From: Molossus alvarezi
Lineage: Eukaryota > Chordata > Mammalia > Chiroptera > Molossidae
Length of the DNA: 64,000 nt
NCBI GenBank assembly: GCA_037176705.1
Contig: CM073890.1
Span: 97,144,591-97,208,590 of the forward strand
Direction: 5' to 3'
The translations under genes were made by a program, and so were the position numbers. Shown in pieces: positions 1 to 10,864 of this stretch. The stretch's first letter is position 1, and each line of letters begins with the position of its first letter. Below the pieces are notes generated by a model that was not told the DNA's origin, made no database searches, and worked only from the letters and a program-made list of their open reading frames with translations.

Positions 1-1433
1 GTACCAAACTATGCTTATATTTGAGTGGTTTGAATAATAGAAATACTTAGAACATATAATATATGCATATATATTAACTTTGAACTAGAACAACAAACTT
101 CTTACCAAAAAAAGGTTTACCAAATGTAGTTCTACCAACAATGAATAACGTGCTTTTTGATATTTGTTAAATCTATGTTAGAGCTTAAAACCACAGTAGC
201 CCTAAATCCAGACTGTAAATTTCTATTGTGGGAATGGGCAAAAGATATATGTCTTTTTTCCGAAAAAATGGAACTAAAGCCTTGCCATTGCATTTTGCAA
301 AATATTTTCAGTTGTTAGCCCTGATATTGCAGCTAATCAATGGAAACATTTGTAAAATCAGTTTTTCAACTCCTGTTCTTTCTAAATAAATCACTTCGTT
401 GCTAAAACAATTACAATATTTATATTTTGTAATTATCTGCCAAAGAACAGGGGTTGAAAGTTTGAATAAATGTTTGGGGTGACAGAGTATCAAAACAAAC
501 AATATATAACTTACTATTCTTATTAATAAAAACAAAATGTGCAGTTAACAGTCTTCGGGGCATGCTATATTTGGAAAATCTCTGACAGCACAATATCTTA
601 TGATTAAGGGAATGCTTTTTTTACACATTATTTCTACTACTGTCAGAAAGCACCCTGCTCCACTCCCTCCTTTTTTAGATACTAATTGACTAAAGGAAAT
701 GGTTTCTGACAACCGCCATAAATAATGCAAGGCTTTATCAAACTAGCTAAGGCACAATAAAACCAGTGGGCCCAAACACACTTTCCCCTGCGGTCACTTC
801 CCCTGGGGCTAGGGCTCCTCTCACAGTCATTTCTGACCCTGGAGTGGAGTGTTCTCCTGAAGGGGCATGTACTTCCAATGAAAATAATCAAGATAGCTAG
901 ATACTCTCGTATGCCTGTTAGAAAATAAAATATTCTCCCCTCACTCTGCCCTCCTCAAACAGCTCTTTTTTGATTATTAAAACAGTTCACAGAATAAAGT
1001 AGTAGCTGAAACTGGATTCCCCCCCCCCCAAAAGACTTAAGGTGCTTGGTTGGCAAAATGTGGGTATTTCCAATGCTTTTATTATCTTTTTGTCAATGTG
1101 ATTTTAGCATGTTGTCAGAGTATAAATAAAATCCCACGTCTCAGGAGATGAGATCAAAGAGTTTATTCTTAGGATATTGTACTTACCAAAAAAGTAAACA
1201 TACTGAACACACAATGAACAAAATAACACGGCGGCTTAAGGTTCCCCTCCTTTGCCAAATAGGAAAAAAACAAAACACCTTTCTTGTTTTAATTGTCCAT
1301 AAGGTTCTGGGCATTCTGGGAAAGCTGTAACACATGACAGAATCCAAAGAACTGACTGCAGCTTCTAGGGAGACAGTGATTAAAGTTACATGCGTTTCCA
1401 TCAGTATGGTATGAGCTTAAAAAGCAATGGCCA
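1..1433. other. Unassigned AT-rich tract
   Basis: No gene, SINE or recognisable repeat. The only open frames are short and have no recognisable domain. A pure run of 11 C lies at 1019-1029. Likely intergenic or intronic DNA. Confidence 0.6.
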
Positions 1434-1669
1434 GCCCTGGCCAGTTTGGCTCAGTGGTTAGAGCGTCGGCCTGCGGTCCGGAGAGACCCGGGTTCGGTTT
1501 CCGCTAAGGGCACGGACTTCGGTTGCAGTTTGTCCCCGGCCCTGGTTGGGTCATGCGGGTGGCAGCCGCTTGATGTGTCCCTTTCACATCGATGTTTCTC
1601 TCTCTCTTCCTACCCTCTATCTGAACAAAAAATGAAAAAATGTCCTCGGGTAAAGATAAAAAAAAAAAC
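1434..1669 (+). mobile_element. VES SINE (tRNA-derived), full length, type 1
   Basis: The head begins CCCTGGCCAGTTTGGCTCAG and holds A-box-like TGGCTCAGTGG and B-box-like GGTTCGGTTTC, followed by a tRNA-unrelated body, a CT tract, TATCTGAACAAAA and an A-rich tail. The flanks carry a near-perfect direct repeat, CAATGGCCAG at 1425-1434 and CAATGGTCAG at 1670-1679, which marks a LINE-type insertion. The small open frames here are only SINE sequence. Confidence 0.92.
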
Positions 1670-1799
1670 CAATGGTCAGCTTTCCATAGTAAATCACAAT
1701 GCATTGGTAGCTGGCTAAAAACACAAACAGCTGTCAATAGTTTATCAACAGCAACACTTTTTGTTCTGAGATACTAATGCTCCAGAAAGAAGAAGTGTA

Positions 1800-1945
1800 G
1801 ACTATCTGAATCAGTTGCTGGGAGTGACTGAAAAATATGTATTCCTGGGACCTACCCTAGACCTACTGAGGATAAAGACCAAGAATCTACATTTTAACCA
1901 AACTCCCTAGGTTATTCTTAATTTCATTAAATGATGGTGATCATA
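1800..1945 (+). mobile_element. Old non-autonomous hAT fragment (MER20-like)
   Basis: The arrangement 'atgyattcctgggaccyaccctagacctactga ... gaatctacattttaacc ... ccctaggttattct' resembles the common hAT-Charlie fossil that carries 'gggccccaccccagacctactga'. It is diverged, and the exact subfamily is not certain. Confidence 0.4.
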
Positions 1946-2389
1946 ATACACTAGAGCTAAAATATTACTCCCACCAGCAATTATTTATTGCATTTCTACC
2001 CAGTAATTTCCTAAATACCCAATTTCTGCCCTGAAAAGATGGCTGGTTTGAGATTTGGTAACATGCACTTTGATTGTTTTCTATCAACTACACAGAAAAA
2101 TGACATACCTGCAAAATGTTATCCAGAGTTCTGTTACATTCATCTTTTTAAATATTATTTTAAATCAGGCACCATGCATGCCCCTCCACATCACTCTAAG
2201 ATATGACTCACCATATCATACTACTCATGGTACCTCAAACCACTTACGTTATAGTCCTGCTCAACAGTTCACTCCAAGGTTGCATGCAAAATTCATCTTG
2301 TTTTTAAAAAGAATCCCCCCAGTATATCTGAAGGCAAACACTGGATAAATTCAAAGAGCGATCACGAAGCAATCTTAAAACGTTCTACT

Positions 2390-2590
2390 GCCCTAGCCAA
2401 TGTGGCTCAGTTGGTTAATCACTGTCCTGTGCACCAAAAGGTCACCAGTTTGATTCCCAGTCAGGGCACACACCCAGGTTGTGGGTTCGATCCCTAGTCA
2501 GGGTATGTGCAGGAGGCAGCCGATCAATGTTTCTCTCTCACATCAATGTTTCTCTCTCCCTCCCCCTTCCTCTAAAATCAATTAAAAGAA
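2390..2590 (+). mobile_element. VES-related SINE, type 2
   Basis: Starts GCCCTAGCCAATGTGGCTCA. The body differs from type 1: two GATTCC/GATCCC B-box-like blocks, 'cagtcagggcacacacccaggttgtggg', then two CATCAATGTTTCTCTCTC blocks, a CT/CCCTTCC tract and AAAATCAATTAAAA. An imperfect target duplication may be AAACGTTCTACT (2378-2389) against AAACCTTTCTATT after the tail. Confidence 0.85.
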
Positions 2591-2599
2591 AACCTTTCT

Positions 2600-3384
2600 A
2601 TTATATTCCTATGGTTTAAATGTCAAATGCACCATTTATATATAAACACACATACAAATGATACTTTAGAGATAGTGATATTTAGTTTCCTTATTTTATA
2701 TATATAATAATTTATCATAGTAAAATTATTTTTCAAAAAGATAAAAATCAATTAAGCAGCTACACAATCACTACAATATGATAAAATCAATTGTTACCAG
2801 AATAGATATAATGTGAAATAAGGATTAATGCTTGTATAGGTGTGTAGATACCTAAGTATGTTTGTGTGTACGTGTATTACCAAAAGAATAAGGAAAAAAC
2901 CCTAACATAGAAATTAGTCAAATAATGTTCTCATATATAACTAAAACCGAGCTCTTTATTTAAATTCAAATAAAACCTCTGTGTTAAACTTAATAGGGGG
3001 GAAAAAAGACTTAAATAATGCTTTAATCTTCTTACAATAAGAACCACTTTATTTTAGATAAAACTGCAAACGACGGTCTTTCATCAAGTAGTAACCCTTG
3101 AAGAGATTAACTTTTGAGAAGTTGGCTTGTGCTACATTTCTCTTTGATTTAAGTATAAAATCTGCAAGGTGTTCCTCTGGGTCTTCAGTAAAAGTTTCTA
3201 CTGGAGCAGCCAAGTAAAAAATTTATTTTCCCCCCAGAACTCATCCATTCTGTGATTGTTCAACACTAGCATATAATATTGTATGTTTGCGATACAATTT
3301 CCTTCATCAAAATTTGCCATTTGTTACAGCTCTAAGCAATGGCTGTATCATCTTGCCCATTGTGAACAAGTCAAGTCAGGCTTG
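2600..3384. other. Unassigned AT-rich tract
   Basis: Very AT-rich, with TATATA-rich stretches near 2690-2710. No gene or clear repeat seen. Confidence 0.5.
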
Positions 3385-3478
3385 TGTAGTTAAGTGACTG
3401 ACTCACCCAAGGCCCCTAAGGTAATTGGAAGAATTAGGACTCAAAATCAGGTCCTCTGATTCAAATCTGAAATGTAAT
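3385..3478 (-). mobile_element. MIR SINE remnant (antisense)
   Basis: 'gttaagtgactgactcacccaaggcccctaag ... gaattaggactcaaaatcaggtcctctgattcaaa' matches the antisense MIR core (GTGACTTGCCCAAGGTCAC, then GGACTCAAACCCAGGTCTG). Old and diverged. Confidence 0.55.
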
Positions 3479-3479
3479 T

Positions 3480-4008
3480 CATGACACATGCTAACAATTT
3501 AATGCCAAATTTTGTGGAAATGACAACGACTATAAATGTAATAGAAACCATAAAGCAGAGACTGGGGTGGAGTGGGGGCCAGGATGGCATCACTGCGGTC
3601 TGCTCTGAGATGTAAGGGAAGGAGCAAGCCTCGCATGTAGACTCTCCAGGAGACAGACGGTCCCTTTGCAGAGCTGAGAAGTGGACGCTGTTGTCCTTGT
3701 ATGTCTATGGAGTGTGCACAGGACACTAATAATGTACACTTAGAGAAGTGAAAATTATACACTGCGTCTATCAGCTTCTTCTTAGTCAAGAATGTTAGTC
3801 AGTTTTAATCTAGTAATTAATGTAACAGAGGGTTCTACTTACTCAGTAAGTAATTTAAAGATTAACTGTTGAAGAAGAGGTCTCTGCGCATGATTTAGTG
3901 GTGTCTGCCTTCAGAGCGAGAAGAGCCTACCTTTGCTTCGGGGCTTTCCCTAGAGGGCCTCCTGCCGTCTCAGCAGAAACCTACGTGAGTAAAATGGAAG
4001 TCTGCTCT
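3480..4008. other. Unassigned tract with a weak exon-like segment
   Basis: Mostly anonymous. At 3914-3983 a CTGCCTTCAG acceptor-like site precedes about 70 bases that end at CCTAC|GTGAGT, a reasonable donor. No conserved protein is recognisable in any frame, so it is not called as an exon. Confidence 0.3.
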
Positions 4009-4023
4009 AAAGGTATAAAATGT

Positions 4024-4291
4024 GCCCTGGCCGGTTTGGCTCAGCGGTTAGAGGGTCGGCCTGCGGTCCTGAGAGACCGGGGTTCAGTTCCCGCTAAGGG
4101 CACGTACCTCGGTTGCAGTTTGTCCCCGGCCCTGGTCGGTTGTGCAGGAGGCAGCCACTCGATGTGTCCCTTTCACATCGAAGTTTCTCTCTCTCTCTCT
4201 CTCTCTCTCTCATCCTCCCACTATATCTGAACAAAATAGGGGAAAATGTCCTCTGGTGAGGATAAAATAAAATATAAAGTAAAATAAAAAT
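4024..4291 (+). mobile_element. VES SINE, type 1
   Basis: Head GCCCTGGCCGGTTTGGCTCA; the CT linker has expanded to a run of CT dinucleotides at about 4188-4211; the tail is A-rich with repeated AAAATA. Target duplication AAAGGTATAAAA (4009-4020) against AAAGTATAAAA (4292-4302). Confidence 0.92.
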
Positions 4292-4663
4292 AAAAGTATA
4301 AAACTGAAGATATGTTCAGCAAGTACACATATAGTAAGGTTGACCTATATCAGCCACTAGATCGGTATTTGAAAAGAAGTAAATGAGACGGAGTAGCTAT
4401 CTGAAACATTTCTGAGCTATGTAGAGTTCCTTTTTTTGACAGCTGTTAAAACCATAGAAAAGTATATTAGAAAGAAAGCACTGAGGGTTTGAAATGGAAT
4501 AAATGAAATCTTTCTTTTACATGTGCCAAACCTGTTCTTTTTATACCAGTTACCTATGACACAAGAAACAGTAAATATTAAGTTCCTTTCTAATATAAAA
4601 GTCCAAAGTCAAAAGAATTTTAAAAATTGCAATTCCAGCTCCATTGCCCCAAAAGATTTCCTT

Positions 4664-4676
4664 GGGGGGGGGGGGG
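4664..4676. repeat. Mononucleotide run (G)13
   Basis: Thirteen consecutive G in otherwise AT-rich DNA. Such runs slip in replication and in sequencing, so the length may be uncertain. Confidence 0.9.
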
Positions 4677-4833
4677 ACTCCAGGTTTTGTTCTAATTGTG
4701 CTTCTTGTTTTTTTTGTTATCTTTCTTTCTTCCCTACTATCCTAGAAAAAGAAAGGTTTTCTTTAAATCCAAATACATCCAACACAGACAATAACCTTAT
4801 TAAGTGAATAAATACATTCACTAAAAATAAATA

Positions 4834-5098
4834 GCCCTGGCCAGTTTGGCTCAGCGGTTAGAGCATCAGCCTGCAGACCAGAGAGTCCTGGGTTCGGTTC
4901 CCACTAAGGGCATGTATCTCAGTTGCAGTTTGTCCCCAGCCAGGTTGGGGTCATGTGGGTGGCAGCCAGTCGATGTGTCCCTTTCACATCGATGTTTCTC
5001 TCTCTCTCTCTTCCCGCCTCTCTCTCTCCTGCTCTATCTGAAGATAAATGCAAAAATGTCCTTGGGTGAGGATAAAAAATAAACAAACAAACAAATAA
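4834..5098 (+). mobile_element. VES SINE, type 1
   Basis: Head GCCCTGGCCAGTTTGGCTCA through TCCTGGGTTCGGTTCCCACT, body with CACATCGATGTTTCTCTC, CT tract, then GAAGATAAATGCAAAAATGT and a tail of AAAC/AAAT units. An A-rich flank (CTAAAAATAA) blurs the target duplication. Confidence 0.92.
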
Positions 5099-5248
5099 AA
5101 TATGCATTGATTATATTAGTGGTTTACTGATGACCCTCTTTGTAGCCCAGACACAGGGGGGAACATGGATACAGCTTTGAAGAATTTACTGCTTAATCGG
5201 GGATATAAAACCAACCCACAAATAACTGTACATAAAAAAAAGGGAGAG

Positions 5249-5344
5249 CCTTGGCCAGTTTGGCTCAGCAATTGGAGCATTGGCCTGCGGACCAGAGAGT
5301 CCCGGGTTCGGTTCCCGCGAGGGGCACATATAGAAAAAAAAAAA
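5249..5344 (+). mobile_element. Short VES SINE: tRNA-like head plus A tail only
   Basis: Contains only the approximately 80-base tRNA-related part, from CCTTGGCCAGTTTGGCTCAG to CCGCGAGGGGCACATATAG, followed by a pure A tail. The usual body and CT tract are absent. The flanks share AAAGGGAGAGCC / AAAAGGAGAGCC, consistent with its own target duplication. Confidence 0.8.
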
Positions 5345-5350
5345 GGAGAG

Positions 5351-5560
5351 CCTAGCTGAGGTGGCTCAGTGGTTGAGTAATGACCCACGCACCAAGAAGT
5401 CACCAGCTGTATTCCCGATCAGGGCACATGCCCAGGTTTTGGGCCCGATCCCCAGTGGGGGGCATACAGGACGTGGCCCATCGATGTTCTCTCTCACCAA
5501 CGTCTCTCTCTCTCTCCCTCCCCCTTCCTCTCTAAAAATCAATAAAGAAAATAAATTTTT
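5351..5560 (+). mobile_element. VES-related SINE, type 2
   Basis: Head CCTAGCTGAGGTGGCTCAGT, twin B-box-like blocks, CATCGATGTTCTCTCTCACC, CT/CCCTTCC tract and AAAATCAATAAAGAAAATAA tail. Direct repeats AAAGGAGAG (5342-5350) and AAAGGGGAGA (5561-5570) flank it. It inserted immediately after the tail of the short SINE. Confidence 0.88.
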
Positions 5561-5849
5561 AAAGGGGAGAAGTACACAACAGAGATAACAATAAAGCTTG
5601 GTAAATTAGAGAGAGGTATCAGGGGTAGTTTCATGATAGAAAATACATCTAAGGTAGGCATAGAGGGATGAGTCTCATTTGGTCACAGACAAAAAGGAAT
5701 GGCAGCCTTTGCAGAAAGCAAAGGCAGGACAGGGAAAAGCAAAGACCGTGTGCACTGGGGAACTGGTCTGTTTAGAGCACCACGTGCACTGGGAAGACAG
5801 GAGATACAGCTGGAACGTGGGGCTGGACCCAAGTCAGCAAGAATTCTGC

Positions 5850-8330
5850 CTTCACTTCCCAATTAACTGAAATTCCTCCATTCCAAGATTTCACCCAAGG
5901 GCAGAGCCAGAATATTTAACTAAATACGCTAAGGGCTAAGAATAAGACTGTGTATAGGATATGAAGATACCTTATTAAATAAACTCAGGATTTTTCTACT
6001 TCCTAACGCTTTCATTTTGGTTGCCAGAAAGCTGAGAGTTAAATTTCGTGCTCAATTTCATCTCAAGTGCTTGTTTCATCTCTTTTCCTTCTAATTGATT
6101 CGTTACGTCTCTTTTTTACAGTCCTATTTTATGTGCACTTCACTGTTTGTTGAAAGCCAACTCGGGTCCTTTTTGCCTGTAGCATACATCATACATACAT
6201 AAAATCAAACCACATTTGTCCTGGTACCAGGTAAGATAGTGGATGCAACAGCAAGTTTCAGAAAAGAAAAGTTAGAATGTATCCACCAAGGAAAGCTCGC
6301 TCCTCTATAAATTTCCATGAAAGATGGCCCCATAGAATTAGGATACCCAGTCACAGCAGTTAACAATTGCTCTAAAATGTATAACTGTGGGGTTCAGCCA
6401 CCTATCTTCTTGCCCGGCTGTCCAGTTCGACCTTCCCTGTGAATCAGTGTTCTTACTAGAATGCCAAAATGACCTTCTGAAATGCACAAGGCTTCCAAGG
6501 CTGCAGATATTTTCAGCTGTATCAGCCCTGGCTGTCACAGCATTCTGCTTGATACTGAGTGGCAAAACTGGAGCCTCCTGTACTAGCCTGACCTTTTCAA
6601 CTCACAATATTGTGCTGCCACTCAAAACTGAGTCTTCTCTTTCTGTGTTACATTGTGATACGCTTTCTTTTGCTAAACTGTAAAGCAGTCATTCTCTGCA
6701 TAAAGTGACACTTCTGCATGAAAATACTTTGCTCATACACAGGAAGCCTAACGTTGGTAGAGGCTTTAGAATAAACATTTACTGACATCTATAAATAACA
6801 TTTCTTTAATTACTGAAAAGATTATTTAAATTTTGTGGCAACAAGAACTATAATAATGTCATTATTGCTGCCATGGTCAATTTAAAATGTGAGAGATGTC
6901 TACATTTTATAATTGCACTTTTATAATTGCATCTGTTTGTGTTAACTATTATATAATCAATGCCTAGCATAGTGCATAGAATATAAAAGTACCCCAATTA
7001 ATACTTAAGTGAATGCTGCAGAATCTGCATGTTTAATTATACTTCATTTATCATAGAACTAGTGAACTGAAATATAGGTGCTTAATTTTCTTCCCCCAAA
7101 ATTAGTACATCAGCATGGAATATTGCTCTTAAAAAATATTCAGGAGAAAAAAATATATGCAGAAGAATTCTTGGTACATGACAGAAAACTATCTTCTTAA
7201 ATCCATTAATGTCAAGTCATTCAAAAACAAAACTGTTGCTGTGTGAATAGGCTGAAATTTAATCAATGGAAGAAAACGGTAATGAAAATCAACTCATTAA
7301 GACACAGATTAAGGTTCTTAATAACACTATCTATCAAGTGATCTCAAGCCTTAATAACTATTACAGAGTCACCATATATTTCAATTTACACATATATATC
7401 AGAATATCTTGTTTTGTTTCTACTTAGCATCTATGGCATAAATATTTTCACAAGTCCTTCTTGTAATCAGAGAACTACAAAATGATATTAAGTGTATTTC
7501 AAGGCAAATTTACAAACTCACATTAGTTGGTGACTATATCCCTTAGCTTCATACATGTACGCTGTTCCATTTTTTAGCTATAACGTATGCACTACATCGT
7601 GATCCTCCATGGAATATACATGTACAACATATGTAGGACACATATATGCACACATGACATACACAGGCATGCTCTAAGTACTCCGCTAGGGTTTGGGGAG
7701 AAAGTGAAAAAACATAATCAGAAATCTCCAAGTAAATGTCAACTGTCAGTGACATGTTTATTTTAATGTTGGCAACAGATTCGTATTTTTCAACTCGTAT
7801 TTTTCAACGATGACAGAAATGAACTGCATTACCCTAACGCTTTCAATAATGTAGTTGAATCAATTACAAGAGCATTTGCAACACTTTTTAGATTCAAGCT
7901 ATTTCTTACAATGTACAACTCAAAGCCATTCAGTTGCGCAACTGGCAGAATGCTATGTCATTCACAAGTGACATCAGAAACCTCACAGGTGGTAATGATT
8001 TTGAGTCTAAAAGTAGATTCCGCTGATCTTGGCGAGTGCCGGGACAGAGGGATTAGGTGCCTGAACCACGCGGCAGATCAGGCCATCTGACACCGCCTCC
8101 TTCCCAGCCAGCGACACCTCAAAGCCCGCTCCATCTTCGGCTTTTTCTATGCCCACAAATGCTTCAAACCTGTCTTTCACATTTCGTCTCCTTCATTTAC
8201 CTTTCTCCCACCCACCTGGATTAGGCCTCAAATCGGTAGGACTACGAGTATTTGCGCACTTAACCTGTGCCGTACTGATGGCAACAAACAGGCAAGCGGA
8301 CAGCAAAGCTGCTGGGGTGCGGTCTCAGCA
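5850..8330. other. Unassigned AT-rich tract
   Basis: No gene and no SINE. A CpG-retaining segment at about 8015-8150 has an open minus-strand frame of roughly 57 codons ending at 8018. Nearby stops and the lack of a pyrimidine tract before it argue against an exon, and it is listed among the rejected items. Confidence 0.5.
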
Positions 8331-8334
8331 CTCA

Positions 8335-8530
8335 CAGCACCTTCTGCATGACCGTGGAGCAAGCTCACTGACCTTAACCTTGCCGAGGCCCCATTTCCTC
8401 ACCTGTGAACTGGATAGGGGCAGCAACACATGAACCTCACAGGGCTGTGCATGACCTACGCAAGGTCACATCCATAAAAGAATAAGTTCCTACCATGTAG
8501 GTAGCTATTTTTATAATTATTACGATTGCT
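8335..8530 (+). mobile_element. MIR SINE remnant
   Basis: 'gaccttaaccttgccgaggccccatttcctcacctgtgaactggat ... aacctcacagggctgtg ... taggtagctattt' follows the sense MIR order (GACCTTGGGCAAGT, TTTCCTCATCTGTAAAATGG, CCTCATAGGGTTG, GTTAGCTATT). Confidence 0.65.
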
Positions 8531-10225
8531 AATGGCCTGGTCTTCAGTGGCTCTTGCTTTGTTTTTGTTATTTCACCACGGATGGACCTTTTTCTTTAGG
8601 CCATAAACTTCAGAAAAGCAGAAGGACAACCTTCATTTCTCTTGAAAATTTCAGTCAAAGGATGATCCTGAAGTTGTTCATGCAGTGGGGTCAATGTAAA
8701 GGTTGATAAGTACAAATGAATCATGGGAAGCGATGAAATAAAAATTCTGAGTTTTCTAAGCCACAATGCAGGTTAAATCCGGACACAAGGAACAGACCCT
8801 GCACGGCGGAATGGGGTCTTACAGAACGCACAGCGTTGTCCTTTTAGCATTTGGAAGTTTGGAAGCTAGCCTACAAAGTACAGCTTTATTTCCTGCACAC
8901 ACTGGAAAGCTGGAGGGAAAAGAGCATCGTGTGCACATTTGAACCCCTTTGTCATTGAAGTTAAATGCAGCTCACCTCTCGCTTATGGATTTTTCTTTTC
9001 TATTAACATGAACGTTGCAGGCTCTGACACTTGACAGCCAGGACTGTGTGTTTCAGTCTCTTAATCAGAGAGCCAGCGTGAAGAAGCATCAGATGAATTA
9101 TATGTCCCACGTTCCTCCAAAAGTACCAACAGCAGAAATAAATGAATCTCTCTTCTGTCTCGTCTGGGATGACGCTATGTTTGAATCATGCTTATTTATC
9201 AAATACTCAAACAGAAAAATAAATGTCTTAAATACTAAACTTTAATAAATTATCAGTTGACATTGTCTTTCCTCTGAGATACAAAATCTATAAAGAGTTC
9301 ATGTGTCTACTGGATGGTTTTAGGAAAATTCCACCCTCTGCCCACGGGCAGCCTATTCTTGGCTCCTCTGTGCCCACTTTGTTTTGCTCGTACATGACTT
9401 GTGAATATTTCGATCACTACAACGGAAGCGGCTTCGAACATGGGGCACATCCTACTCACCTCTTCACCCCCTGAAGGACACAGCAGGATAGGGGCACGTG
9501 GAAAACTGCACGCAGTAAACATTCGATCCATAAGAGTGCTTTCCTTTGAGGCCAAAAGCAATGGCATAAGATTCTTCCACTGTCCTTCTCTAAACAATAT
9601 ATAATTTTACTTGGTATGTGTTCTAAATAACTACGAAGAGGGGAATTTGTTAGCAAAATGACGTGTGTCCAACAAAGCAAGTTGCCAACGAATAGATTAT
9701 CTTTTCGGGTCATAAGCTACACTGCACCGTGGCAGAGGGCACAGACCGGTGTATGAAAACCATGCAACAGAAACGCACAACATGACCACATGAGGATGAC
9801 ACATGAATTTAGCATGCGCTCAAAGTTACCCCTCTCATGTATTGCTGAAATGTTTATGGCATTCCATGATTGGTGTGAAAGTACACTATCTTCTGGAACT
9901 TTGCAAAGCTTCCTCTGTAAAGGATCCCAAGTGGCCAAAGGCAATGCCACACTACTGCAAGTCCTTATCCTATCTGCTGAGGCCTAGTTGGTTGTGTTTT
10001 GCTTTTTATGAATCAACGAAATGGTTATAAGCATTTGTCCCACTACATGCCATTTATAATCCAACGTTAAAGCAAAAAGACAAAAGTTTATCTGCCCGCC
10101 TATTAAACTTACACCTTCTTGACTTAACGTCAGTTGTCATATGGGTGAAGTTTTTAAATTACTCAGTCACAACTATACCACATTCATTCCTAGCACATTC
10201 TTAAAGGGGAAATAAAGAATGCACT
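8530..10225. other. Unassigned tract
   Basis: No recognisable gene or repeat. Overlapping open frames at 9307-9713 on both strands are under 100 codons and have no recognisable domain. Confidence 0.5.
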
Positions 10226-10227
10226 CT

Positions 10228-10385
10228 TTTTTTAAGTGAGAAACGGCCTGGCTACAACTCAACTGGACTGCTCACCAGCTGTGAGAATTTGGACAAGTTA
10301 ACTTCTCTGAGTCTCGGTTTCCTTACCTCTTTCAAGAGGATGATGGTTCCTGCCACACAGGTCTGTTCCCTCAGTGTCTGGCACC
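10228..10385 (+). mobile_element. MIR SINE remnant
   Basis: 'caccagctgtgagaatttggacaagttaacttctctgagtctcggtttccttacctctttcaagaggatgatggtt' matches sense MIR (AGCTGTGTGACCTTGGGCAAGT, CTCAGTTTCCTCATCTGTAA). Confidence 0.7.
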
Positions 10386-10464
10386 ATTACGAGATGGTGT
10401 CTCCCACAAGAATGGAGGCCAGCAAGTCTCATGTACAGAAGACACTCCAGTAAGTATGGAACCC

Positions 10465-10860
10465 AGCCTCATTACTTCCACCTGTCCGTACTCTCGCTCC
10501 AGATTCTGAAGACTGTCCACTCTCCAGGCCTATGTCAAGTGTCACCTCCAGCTCACAGCGTGCCCTGACTTTTCAGTTCCACAAACACTTCCTTCTTTAA
10601 AGTCCCTTCCTTCTTTGAATTTCCTCCTTTGGCACCCAACTGTATAGCAGCAATGCTCAATTGTACTGTTAACTTTTCTTGTCCTTCTCCCCAAATACGT
10701 GTAAAGCACGTGTCACTTTCTCATCTGTCTCCCCAATTATAAGCCAACCACCTGTCAAGGAAGAATCTAAACTCTGTAATTCTCCTTTGGGTCCTCCTCA
10801 CCTATTACAATCCCTTAACTCTAATAGGTGCTCAAAATATGTTTGTTAATGAATTATTTA
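10465..10860 (+). mobile_element. L2 LINE 3' end
   Basis: 'ctatgtcaagtgtcacctccagctcacagcgtgccctgac' and the terminal 'ctctaataggtgctcaaaatatgtttgttaatgaatt' match the L2 3' UTR order (AAATGTCACCTCCTCAGAGAG, TAGTAGGCGCTCAATAAATA, TTGAATGAATGA). Confidence 0.6.
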
Positions 10861-10864
10861 GCAG

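Larger units (their letters stand above)
5140..5850 (-). mobile_element. Old L2-like LINE fragment split by two SINEs
   Basis: 'ggaacatggatacagctttgaagaatttactgcttaatcgggg' before the SINEs and 'gcagcctttgcagaaagcaaaggcaggacagggaaaagc ... gctggaacgtggggctgga' after them resemble consecutive parts of antisense L2. The two SINE insertions at 5249-5560 interrupt it. Diverged, so the family call is tentative. Confidence 0.35.

Noticed and set aside
1435..1515. tRNA genes at the SINE heads
   Set aside because: A- and B-box-like motifs are present, but the heads cannot form a full cloverleaf with an intact acceptor stem and are followed by SINE bodies.
1446..1718. Open frames starting MAQWLERRP or similar at many loci
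   Set aside because: These are translations of the VES SINE head and body, which recur at 1446, 4846, 43844 and 45963.
3914..3983. Possible 70-base internal exon (CTGCCTTCAG ... CCTAC|GTGAGT)
   Set aside because: The splice sites are acceptable but no conserved reading frame or partner exon is seen. Chance occurrence is likely.
8018..8190. Minus-strand open frame of about 57 codons ending ...ALAKISGIYF, in a CpG-retaining segment
   Set aside because: It looks protein-like, but stops occur just upstream in every frame, no pyrimidine tract precedes it and I cannot match it to a protein. A translated database search would settle it.
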